This document shows positions 1-5,232 of a DNA stretch of 5,232 bases, in pieces. The first letter of the stretch is position 1; each line of letters begins with the position of its first letter. Source of the DNA: Helicobacteraceae bacterium (lineage in GTDB: Bacteria > Campylobacterota > Campylobacteria > Campylobacterales > SZUA-545); the NCBI GenBank assembly GCA_011390075.1, contig JAABTA010000080.1, positions 1 through 5,232 on the forward strand. Direction: 5' to 3'. The position numbers and the translations under genes were made by a program. The notes beneath the pieces are model-generated. The model was not told the DNA's origin. It made no database searches and saw only the letters and a program-made list of their open reading frames with translations.

Positions 1-381
1 AATCACATCACTTTGACCTGTGGCTGTTGGGTTGACATTCTCAAAATTTTCATCTTTTTTTACTTTTGTGCTCCGAATTTTTGAATTTATAATGAGTAAA
101 AGACCGATAAAGTCTGTAAACACCCCCGGAATTAAGATGAGTATTCCACCAAACACTCTACTCACTGTGCTTGTAAGCACCTCTTGTGGGTGGATTTCTC
201 CTCTTCGTACACTATTAAGAGCATCATTGAGGTGGTAGTTCATGGAAGATATCAGCACAAGCCCAATAACTCCTGTTGCCAAGATCTCTATAAAGAGCAT
301 GCCCACACCAAGGCTCGAGGCAAACCATCCACTAATTAGAAATTCGGTTACTAAAAAGATAAATATTACAACTGCTGGCAT
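1..381 (-). CDS. fxsA: FxsA-family membrane protein, 3' end cut by window edge
   Basis: The frame is open from an ATG at 381-379 to the window edge, giving 127 residues with no stop. Three hydrophobic segments are visible: residues about 3-22, 24-46 and 76-98. The third carries the family signature PGVFTDFIG at 85-93, followed by a charged cytoplasmic-looking tail (KIRSTKVKKDE). A GE..P pattern at 61-65 in the loop before it also fits FxsA. E. coli FxsA is known for relieving phage T7 exclusion by the F plasmid when overexpressed; its normal role in the inner membrane is unknown. The start lies inside proS, overlapping its end by 16 nt. Only a weak purine-rich stretch (AGAAGAAG) precedes it at a rather long distance, so translation probably depends on coupling to proS. 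As I recall, C. jejuni has a similar membrane gene (Cj0544) between proS and hemC, so hemC may follow outside the window. The family call is firm; the function is not. Confidence 0.88.
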   Translation of the reverse strand, partial: MPAVVIFIFLVTEFLISGWFASSLGVGMLFIEILATGVIGLVLISSMNYHLNDALNSVRRGEIHPQEVLTSTVSRVFGGILILIPGVFTDFIGLLLIINSKIRSTKVKKDENFENVNPTATGQSDVI

Positions 382-2057
382 TGAGCGATCGCTTCTTCTA
401 GACTCATTTCGGTTTTTTCTCCACTGCTTCTTTGGACAAATTCCACTTTTCCCTCCTCTAATCTTTTGCCAACTATAATGGCGTAGGGAAAACCTATAAG
501 CTCATAATCTTTCATTTTAAAGCCAAATCTGTCTTTTCTGTCGTCTAATATAACATCTATATTCAATTCTTGCAAGGCTTGATAGATTGTCTCTCCCGCT
601 TTTTGTTGCTCTTCGTTTTTGCTATTGCTTACAACAATATCTACTAGATAAGGCGCGGTTGTTTTCGACCAAATGCACCCCTTCTCATCATGGTTTTGCT
701 CAATAATAGCGGCTAACAATCTACTAACACCAATGCCATAAGTTCCCATCTCAAAGGGTTTATTTTTACCATTTTCATCTAAAAAGTTTGCATTTAGAGG
801 CTGGGAGTATTTTGTGCCAAGTTGAAAAATGTGCCCTACCTCAATTCCTTTTTTATACATAAGCTCCTTCTCACAACAAGGGCACTTATCCCCTGCTTTT
901 ACCTCTATTAGATCTTTAAAAAGAGCCTCTTTTGGAACCTTGGCTCCTACGGTGTGATAATCTGCTCTATTGGCCCCACAGACATAGGAGTTTTTATCTG
1001 CTAATTCCCCATCAAATACAGCTGTAATAGGAAGGTTTGCAAGATGATAAAATCCAATAAACCCAGGGCTAATGCCAAGGCTTTCGAGCTCTTTCTCTTC
1101 TACATCAATAAGATCGTTAGCTTCGGTGGCATTAAGGGCTTTTGTCTCTTCTAAATCATCACAACCTCGCACAAAAAAGACAAATAGCTCCTCTTTGTCA
1201 TCAAAAATAGCCTTTTTCACCACTGCTTTGACTGTCTCTTCTTTGCCTACTTTGAGAAATTGGCTCACCTCCTCTATGGTTTTGACATTGGGAGTGTGCA
1301 CATCTTCGAGATTTTGCTCTGTAAATGCGTAGCTATAAGGAGCTCTTTTGGCAGCTTCTACATTGGCAGCATACTCACACTCGCTACAGATAACAATGGT
1401 ATCCTCTCCACTATCAGCAAGCACCATAAACTCTTTAGAACCACTGCCACCAATAGCGCCACTGTCAGCTTCAACCACTCTAAAATCAAGACCCAATCGT
1501 GTAAAGATCTTAGAATAGGTTTTTTCCATAAGGTCAAACTCTTGTTTCATGTCAGCTTCGCTTGCATGGAAACTGTAGCTGTCTTTCATCAGAAATTCTC
1601 TGCCTCGCATCAGCCCAAACCTAGGTCTTGCTTCATCACGAAATTTGAGATTAATCTGATACAGATGCAGAGGAAGATTTTTATAACTAGTCACTCTGCC
1701 TCGCACTAAATCAACCATCATCTCTTCGTGGGTAGGCCCTAGAACAAACTCATTATTTTTTCTATCGGCAAATCGCAAAAGCTCTTTTCCATACTTAAAA
1801 AATCTTCCAGACTCTTTCCACAGATCACTAGGGGTGACAAATCCTAAACTCACCTCTTGGCATCCTGCTTTGTCTAGCTCCTCTTTAACAATATCACGAA
1901 CTTTGTCTAAAACTCTTTTTCCTAGGGGCAAAAAGTCATATATTCCTGCACTCACTTGGGTCATAAATCCCCCACGGGTTAGATAGATATGGCTTTGGAG
2001 CAGAGCGTCTTTCGGGGCTTCTTTTGCAGTTGGGATAAAACTACGGCTAAATCTCAT
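366..2057 (-). CDS. proS: Prolyl-tRNA synthetase, bacterial type with editing domain
   Basis: Charges tRNA-Pro with proline in the cytoplasm; a class II aminoacyl-tRNA synthetase. At 563 residues it is close to E. coli ProS (about 572). Motif 1 is around 72-85 (PSDLWKESGR), followed by GPTHEE at 107-112. Motif 2 is at about 139-164 (FRDEARPRFG, then GREFLMKDSYSFH). Motif 3 is at 438-453 (GTYGIGVSR...AAIIEQ). The INS editing domain, which clears mischarged Ala-tRNA-Pro, lies between motifs 2 and 3 at about 225-400, with TVKAVVKKA at 275-283 on its expected strand. The anticodon-binding domain fills about 468-563 (VILDDRKDRFGFKMKDYELIG). Two CxxC pairs flank the INS region (224-227 and 392-395) and could bind a metal; this is inference. 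The ATG at 2057 overlaps the hemA stop in an ATGA junction, and GAGGAAG lies 1 nt upstream of it. The N-terminus MRFSRSFIPTAKEAP aligns with E. coli ProS, supporting this start. Confidence 0.98.
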   Translation of the reverse strand: MRFSRSFIPTAKEAPKDALLQSHIYLTRGGFMTQVSAGIYDFLPLGKRVLDKVRDIVKEELDKAGCQEVSLGFVTPSDLWKESGRFFKYGKELLRFADRKNNEFVLGPTHEEMMVDLVRGRVTSYKNLPLHLYQINLKFRDEARPRFGLMRGREFLMKDSYSFHASEADMKQEFDLMEKTYSKIFTRLGLDFRVVEADSGAIGGSGSKEFMVLADSGEDTIVICSECEYAANVEAAKRAPYSYAFTEQNLEDVHTPNVKTIEEVSQFLKVGKEETVKAVVKKAIFDDKEELFVFFVRGCDDLEETKALNATEANDLIDVEEKELESLGISPGFIGFYHLANLPITAVFDGELADKNSYVCGANRADYHTVGAKVPKEALFKDLIEVKAGDKCPCCEKELMYKKGIEVGHIFQLGTKYSQPLNANFLDENGKNKPFEMGTYGIGVSRLLAAIIEQNHDEKGCIWSKTTAPYLVDIVVSNSKNEEQQKAGETIYQALQELNIDVILDDRKDRFGFKMKDYELIGFPYAIIVGKRLEEGKVEFVQRSSGEKTEMSLEEAIAQCQQL

Positions 2058-3304
2058 GCTTCCTCTTTCTTAAATAGTAAATTAATTGTATTGGTAATCT
2101 CTTCTGCTTCTGGTTTTCTCATATACTCTTTTATGGTAACCGTTGGGTTGTGCAAAAACTTTTTAAAGGCATTATGAACAAGTTTTTCAACATTTTTTTC
2201 ATCCTCTTTATTAATATAGCCCTTTGCAACTGCTCTTGCAATCTCATTTTTGGCAGCGCTCTGTGCTCTTTTTCGCATGAGCTTAATCACAGGATTAGCA
2301 TTTTCCACCTTTAAAGAGTCATAAAACTCCTCAGCCATGCTCCCTACAACCTTAAAAGCTTTAGAAGCTTCTGAGTTTCTAAGTTCTAAGTTAGACTCTA
2401 CAATGCCCTTTAAGTCATCCACGGCAAATACATCTATATTTGTATGGGTAATCCCATCAATATCTCTAGGGACAGCAATATCAAACCAGTAGCGATGAAA
2501 CTCTTTTGCCTCGACTAAATCGTTATTAATAACAGGATGTGGAGCTCCTGTGGCAGAAAAAAGAAGCTCATAAGAGTTGAGATATTTTGGCAACTCTTTG
2601 GCTGTTGCCACCTTAATCTTTTCCCCTAAAGATCTTGCTATCTCCAAAGTTTTGTTGTAGTCTCTGCCAATCATAACAATATTGGCCTCTGCTTGTACTA
2701 AATGTTTCACAGCAAGAACTGCCATCTCTCCAGCGCCATAGACTAACACATTTCTATTATAAAGCGTACCACCCATAAGATCTTTTGCTTTAACGACAGC
2801 AGCAGAAGAGACAGAGACAGGGTTTTTTCCAATTTCTGTCTCATTACGAACACTCGCAGCGCAACGCAGGGCATGTTCTATCAGTTTTGTAAGTTTTCTG
2901 CCACAAGTGTTATACTCTTTGGCCATCTTATAGGCACTTCTTAGCTGTCCTGTAATTTGTGCCTCGCCTACTACCACACTCTCCAAAGCTGAAGCTACAC
3001 CTAAAATGTGCTTTACTGCCCCAGAGTCCTCAAAAACCTCACTTCTGCCCTCTAGCTCGTCTTTGTCTAGATCAGAATTGGAACTAAAAATATTATAGAC
3101 AAAATTTTGTGCATCCGCTGTGTCTTTGGTGACAAGTATAGCTTCCACTCTATTACAAGTTGCTAGAAGAGCAGCTTCTGTGATATAGGGATTTTTATCA
3201 AACTCTTTTAAGATCTTAGACTGGATATCCGTGTTAAATGCCAGCTTCTCTCTTGTAGCAATATCACAGTTTTTATGGGAATAACTAACAACTAAATAGT
3301 GCAT
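2054..3304 (-). CDS. hemA: Glutamyl-tRNA reductase
   Basis: Reduces glutamyl-tRNA(Glu) with NADPH to glutamate-1-semialdehyde, the first committed step of C5-pathway heme and tetrapyrrole synthesis. The 416-residue length is normal for the family. The N-terminal catalytic domain has the thioester-forming cysteine Cys50 in ATCNRVEA (48-55) and His99. The substrate-domain signature VASALESVVVGEAQITGQL runs from 103 to 121, and RNETEIG...VSVSSAAV from 153 to 170. The NADPH-binding domain shows VYGAGEMA (188-195), a GRDYNKT turn (213-219), SATGAPHPVI (250-259) and FDIAVPRDID (274-283). The helical dimerisation domain covers about 315-410. The ATG at 3304-3302 shares one base with the ispB stop (TAATG), with AGGAA about 6 nt upstream. 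The gene ends in a 4-nt overlap with proS. Both junctions suggest translational coupling. No heme-responsive element is recognisable in the sequence. Confidence 0.98.
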   Translation of the reverse strand: MHYLVVSYSHKNCDIATREKLAFNTDIQSKILKEFDKNPYITEAALLATCNRVEAILVTKDTADAQNFVYNIFSSNSDLDKDELEGRSEVFEDSGAVKHILGVASALESVVVGEAQITGQLRSAYKMAKEYNTCGRKLTKLIEHALRCAASVRNETEIGKNPVSVSSAAVVKAKDLMGGTLYNRNVLVYGAGEMAVLAVKHLVQAEANIVMIGRDYNKTLEIARSLGEKIKVATAKELPKYLNSYELLFSATGAPHPVINNDLVEAKEFHRYWFDIAVPRDIDGITHTNIDVFAVDDLKGIVESNLELRNSEASKAFKVVGSMAEEFYDSLKVENANPVIKLMRKRAQSAAKNEIARAVAKGYINKEDEKNVEKLVHNAFKKFLHNPTVTIKEYMRKPEAEEITNTINLLFKKEEA

Positions 3305-4191
3305 TAAAAATTCCTATTTATGACTTTGTCTATAATCTTTAAAAGATCATCTTCTGTTGCCACAAGCGCACTGGCTTCATTGGCTAATTTGTGTGCTTTT
3401 TGTAAAGTTTTTTCTAAAGCCCCTGTGCTTTGCATATTGGACTTTATCCACTCTTTCTCTTTTAAGCTCAGATCTTTTTTAAAAAGCGATTGGAGATACT
3501 CTTTTTTTTCACTGTCTAGTGCCTCAAAAAGGTAGATATATGGAAGCGTCGTTTTTCCCTCTTTAAAGTCATGAAATGCTGGCTTGCCTAAAACCTCGCT
3601 AGGCTGGGTAATGTCTAATACATCATCAATAATCTGAAAAGCAAGCCCTAAGTTTTTTCCATATAGAGCGTATTTTACTCTCTCTTTGCCAGCGAGAACC
3701 GCAGCAGCTTCGCAAGTAGCTTCAATAAGCGACGCAGTTTTCAGATAGATCATCTCTTCATACAGCTGAGGATTTTGATTAAAATCATTGCCTAAGTAAA
3801 CATCTTGCATCTCACCACGGGAGAGTTTAAACACTGCGTCAGAAACAATTTGTGCCACCTCTTCCCCTAAAGATACAAGTTCATAAAAGGCTTTAGAGTA
3901 GAAAATATCCCCTACCATAACCGCTACTTTGCTCCCCTCTATGGCATTGACACTTGCTTTGCCTCTTCTTGTATCTGCCTCATCTATCACATCGTCATGG
4001 AGTAGACTTGCAAAGTGAATGGTCTCTATAATTGCTGCTAGTTTTCTGCTTGCTTTTTCTTTATTGGCAATAATAAGCGCTAGTTTTGCACGGACTCTTT
4101 TCCCTTTTGCCTGTGTGTTAAAAAGCTCTGTAACCTTTGGCTCCTGGGCATCTTTTACAAACTTTTCAATTATCTCTTCTACTTGTTCCAT
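3304..4191 (-). CDS. ispB: trans-Polyprenyl diphosphate synthase (IspB-like)
   Basis: Condenses isopentenyl diphosphate onto an allylic primer to make the all-trans side-chain precursor of the respiratory quinone. The order of motifs is canonical. GKRVRAKL (30-37) is the pyrophosphate/IPP-binding region. The first Asp-rich motif is DDVID at 66-70 within HDDVIDEADTRRG, and GDIFYSKAF follows at 94-102. The second Asp-rich motif is DDVLD at 189-193, then GKPAFHDFKEGKTTLPYIYL at 202-221. The fifth residue before the first Asp is Ala61, with Ser62 next to it; small residues here, as in IspB, fit a long product rather than geranyl- or farnesyl-diphosphate. Menaquinone-6 is typical of this phylum, so a C30 product is plausible, though homologues are usually labelled octaprenyl synthases. 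Chain length cannot be settled from sequence. At 295 residues it is somewhat shorter than E. coli IspB (about 323). The start shares one base with the upstream stop (TAATG), with AGGA 5 nt upstream. Confidence 0.93.
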   Translation of the reverse strand: MEQVEEIIEKFVKDAQEPKVTELFNTQAKGKRVRAKLALIIANKEKASRKLAAIIETIHFASLLHDDVIDEADTRRGKASVNAIEGSKVAVMVGDIFYSKAFYELVSLGEEVAQIVSDAVFKLSRGEMQDVYLGNDFNQNPQLYEEMIYLKTASLIEATCEAAAVLAGKERVKYALYGKNLGLAFQIIDDVLDITQPSEVLGKPAFHDFKEGKTTLPYIYLFEALDSEKKEYLQSLFKKDLSLKEKEWIKSNMQSTGALEKTLQKAHKLANEASALVATEDDLLKIIDKVINRNF

Positions 4192-4589
4192 TACTGTCCT
4201 GTAATCCTTGTTATTGGTGCATTCTCTAAATCATCTTTACAGTATATTTTAAAATCTGAGGTCATATTTTCAACATTAAATTGTTCAAATACTATCATAC
4301 AGTAAGGATCTTCTCTGTTAGCTAGCGTTGCTTTTCCAATTGTCATTTTAAAACTATTTTGTCTATACCTATCGTATAAAATGCCTTGATAGGGAAAGAG
4401 ATCATACTTCGCTAGATAGACAAGACCATTATTATGAAATAGCGTCCATCTAAAGAAAAGATCTTTCTCTTTGACTCTATAAAGAATAAACTCATCTTTT
4501 TTTAGACTAAACTCCTCTTCAAAAGTCCAATAATCCTCTAAAGCAAAGAGTGCTTGCCAAAACAGAGTGAGGACAAGAAGAAGTCGCAT
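4191..4589 (-). CDS. Small exported protein of unknown function
   Basis: I do not recognise a named domain. The 132-residue product begins MRLLLVLTLFWQALFA, a short Sec signal peptide with one basic residue, a hydrophobic core and a likely signal peptidase I cut after Ala16 (FA|LEDYW). There is no lipobox cysteine. The mature part of about 116 residues is rich in aromatic and charged residues with alternating patterns (FILYRV, DLFFRWTLF, LVYLAKYDLF), suggesting a beta-rich periplasmic fold. Its only two cysteines, Cys97 and Cys117, could form a disulfide; this is inference. The ATG follows directly on the stop of the DUF2018 gene (TAGATG, no gap), and its own stop overlaps the ispB start by one base. 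As I recall, C. jejuni (Cj0540) and H. pylori (HP0241) have an uncharacterised gene in this slot, which argues that it is real and conserved in context. Its role is unknown. Confidence 0.85.
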   Translation of the reverse strand: MRLLLVLTLFWQALFALEDYWTFEEEFSLKKDEFILYRVKEKDLFFRWTLFHNNGLVYLAKYDLFPYQGILYDRYRQNSFKMTIGKATLANREDPYCMIVFEQFNVENMTSDFKIYCKDDLENAPITRITGQ

Positions 4590-4850
4590 CTATCTTTCGT
4601 GGTTAACTACAATTGTGGACATAGACTCGATAATAAAATCATTCACTCGATCATCAAGTACAGGATCATCCGAGTATTGCAACATTTGCACACTCTCTTC
4701 TAGCTTGTTATCCTCAATCACTTTCTCCAAAACTGCCAGCTTTCTAAAATATCCAAAAATATTTGCTTTTACCTGCTCTATATCTGCAGCTTTGAGTATA
4801 TCGCCATAATGCTCTTCTAAAGACCCATCAAAAACCGAATCGGGAAGCAT
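4590..4850 (-). CDS. DUF2018 family protein (HP0242-like)
   Basis: The 86-residue product looks like the DUF2018 family, whose H. pylori member HP0242 has been solved as an intertwined all-alpha homodimer and served as the parent of a designed knotted protein. Recognition is by size, sequence character and position two genes upstream of ispB, as HP0242 is to HP0240. Predicted helices cover roughly 10-22, 24-49 (a long amphipathic stretch including VKANIFGYFRKLAVLEKVIE), 51-58 and 64-82. It has no signal peptide, membrane segment or cysteine, so it should be cytoplasmic. The ATG at 4850 follows a strong AAGGAG with 4 nt spacing, which fixes the start, and an extended -10 promoter lies just upstream. 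It is thus probably the first gene of the operon. Its biological function is unknown; the family link comes from memory and has not been searched. Confidence 0.85.
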   Translation of the reverse strand: MLPDSVFDGSLEEHYGDILKAADIEQVKANIFGYFRKLAVLEKVIEDNKLEESVQMLQYSDDPVLDDRVNDFIIESMSTIVVNHER

Positions 4851-4854
4851 ATCT

Positions 4855-4860
4855 CTCCTT
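4855..4860 (-). promoter_or_regulatory. Strong Shine-Dalgarno site of the DUF2018 gene
   Basis: On the minus strand AAGGAG is followed by AGAT and then ATG (AAGGAGAGATATG). This is a full anti-16S match and the best ribosome binding site in the window. It marks 4850 as the start of the DUF2018 gene and fits a first gene of an operon that must load ribosomes independently. Confidence 0.8.
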
Positions 4861-4882
4861 ATGTGTTATATTACTATCCTAA

Positions 4883-4891
4883 ATTATATCA
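4883..4891 (-). promoter_or_regulatory. Extended -10 promoter of the DUF2018-ispB-hemA-proS operon
   Basis: The minus strand reads TTTTGATATAATTT: a perfect TATAAT (4888-4883) preceded by TGA, which is the TGn extension. The hexamer at -35 spacing, about 4911-4906, is AATAAA and not a consensus. That is normal for housekeeping sigma-factor promoters in Campylobacterota, which rely on an extended -10 and AT-rich upstream DNA. Transcription would start near 4876, giving a leader of about 26 nt before the DUF2018 start. No operator palindrome is visible beside it, and no hairpin terminator separates it from the upstream gene, so read-through from that gene remains possible. Confidence 0.6.
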
Positions 4892-4906
4892 AAAGAAGGT
4901 CAATGT

Positions 4907-5232
4907 TTATTTAACCACTGTTTTTCTTTTTGCTTTTCTTCGTCTAAACTCTTCGTAGAGTTTCCATCTTATAATAGGAATATCCACTAAAATGGAGAGG
5001 GGAATTTTAAAAAGTATTGTCTCTTCTAAAGCTTTATAGGAGAGTTTTGTCCTCTCAATAAAAGCCATCTCCTCACCAAAAAAGCTATCAGCGTCAATGG
5101 TTTCTACAGGTATATCATTACAAGAGAGTCCTACACTTCCTTTATGAATACAGTACACATACTCTCCAAACTCTTTTTTAATATAGTCTCCCTTTTGCAC
5201 AACCACTCGCTCCATCACCTTAGCAATTTTGT
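4907..5232 (-). CDS. Cyclic-nucleotide-binding-fold protein, 5' end cut by window edge
   Basis: The reading frame is open to the window edge. A GTG at 5218 and an ATG at 5215 exist, but AAGG sits too close to either, and the codons upstream (KIAKV) read like the helix that precedes this domain, so the true start is probably outside. The jelly-roll pattern is clear: VVQKGDYI, then GEYVYCIHKGSVGL, then FFGEEMAF, then a final strand ETILFKIPLSIL. The phosphate-binding cassette keeps Gly-Glu, but where the classical fold has R-S/T-A the alignment gives T-K-L (RTKLSYKAL), so the phosphate-contacting Arg seems lost. No helix-turn-helix follows; the protein ends in a short basic tail (EEFRRRKAKRKTVVK). 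It is therefore not a Crp/Fnr-type regulator in its visible part. It may be a stand-alone sensor-fold protein or the C-terminal domain of a larger one. A 56-bp gap separates it from the next gene. The role is unknown. Confidence 0.75.
   Translation of the reverse strand, partial: KIAKVMERVVVQKGDYIKKEFGEYVYCIHKGSVGLSCNDIPVETIDADSFFGEEMAFIERTKLSYKALEETILFKIPLSILVDIPIIRWKLYEEFRRRKAKRKTVVK

Noticed and set aside
385..392. GCGATCGC palindrome near the proS/fxsA junction
   Set aside because: It resembles the cyanobacterial HIP1 octamer but I saw it only once, inside coding sequence, so chance is the simplest reading.
20..478. Two plus-strand frames opposite fxsA and the end of proS
   Set aside because: Both are antisense to the FxsA reading frame, whose PGVFTDFIG motif and three membrane segments show that the minus strand is the coding one here.
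1260..1709. Open plus-strand frame of 149 codons opposite proS
   Set aside because: It lies wholly antisense to a well-conserved synthetase gene, and its product has no recognisable domain or coherent hydrophobic pattern. Open antisense frames are common opposite such genes.
4567..4809. Plus-strand 80-codon frame opposite the DUF2018 gene
   Set aside because: The minus-strand gene has a strong ribosome site, a promoter and a conserved context; the plus frame is Ser-rich and low in complexity, typical of an antisense shadow.
4899..4904. TTGACC as a -35 box for the operon promoter
   Set aside because: It lies only 9 nt from the TATAAT, far short of the 16-18 nt needed, so it is unlikely to act with that -10.
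4851..4906. Possible terminator after the cyclic-nucleotide-binding-fold gene
   Set aside because: I found no GC-rich hairpin followed by a T run on the minus strand in this 56-bp spacer.
1..5232. A hidden novel system (CRISPR, toxin-antitoxin, retron, mobile element)
   Set aside because: There are no spaced repeats, transposase, integrase, reverse transcriptase or structured RNA signals. The window is densely filled with housekeeping genes on one strand and shows no compositional break.

Overview
The window is a compact, single-direction gene block from a member of the Campylobacterota (formerly Epsilonproteobacteria). Every supported gene lies on the minus strand, so the reading order runs from high to low coordinates. 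The assignment rests on two things. The order DUF2018 protein, small exported protein, polyprenyl synthase, hemA, proS matches, as I recall it, the Helicobacter pylori HP0242-HP0238 and Campylobacter jejuni Cj0539-Cj0543 neighbourhoods. DUF2018 itself is, as far as I know, confined to this phylum. Base composition is moderately AT-rich and looks less extreme than Campylobacter by eye, which would suit a free-living genus such as Sulfurimonas or Sulfurovum. The genus cannot be fixed from the sequence.

Layout in transcription order: (1) 5232-4907, the 3' part of a gene for a cyclic-nucleotide-binding-fold protein whose 5' end lies outside the window; (2) 4906-4851, a 56-bp spacer with a good extended -10 promoter and a strong Shine-Dalgarno sequence; (3) 4850-4590, a DUF2018/HP0242-like all-helical protein; (4) 4589-4191, a small exported protein of unknown function; (5) 4191-3304, a trans-polyprenyl diphosphate synthase (IspB-like); (6) 3304-2054, glutamyl-tRNA reductase HemA; (7) 2057-366, bacterial-type prolyl-tRNA synthetase ProS with an editing domain; (8) 381-1, an FxsA-family membrane protein that runs off the low end of the window.

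Genes 3 to 8 touch or overlap at every junction: 0 nt, TAATG, TAATG, a 4-nt ATGA overlap and a 16-nt overlap. They therefore look like one co-transcribed and translationally coupled operon, probably driven from the promoter at 4883-4891. Functionally it joins the isoprenoid tail of the respiratory quinone (IspB), the first committed step of tetrapyrrole/heme synthesis (HemA), an essential aminoacyl-tRNA synthetase (ProS) and three poorly understood small proteins. The heme and quinone genes suggest a link to building the respiratory chain. ProS may be there only through shared essentiality.

I found no mobile element, CRISPR array, RNA gene or defence system, and no gene-free stretch longer than 56 bp. 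This is ordinary core-genome sequence. The points most worth a second look are the three uncharacterised small proteins tied to the heme/quinone block and the degenerate ligand pocket of the cyclic-nucleotide-binding-fold protein.
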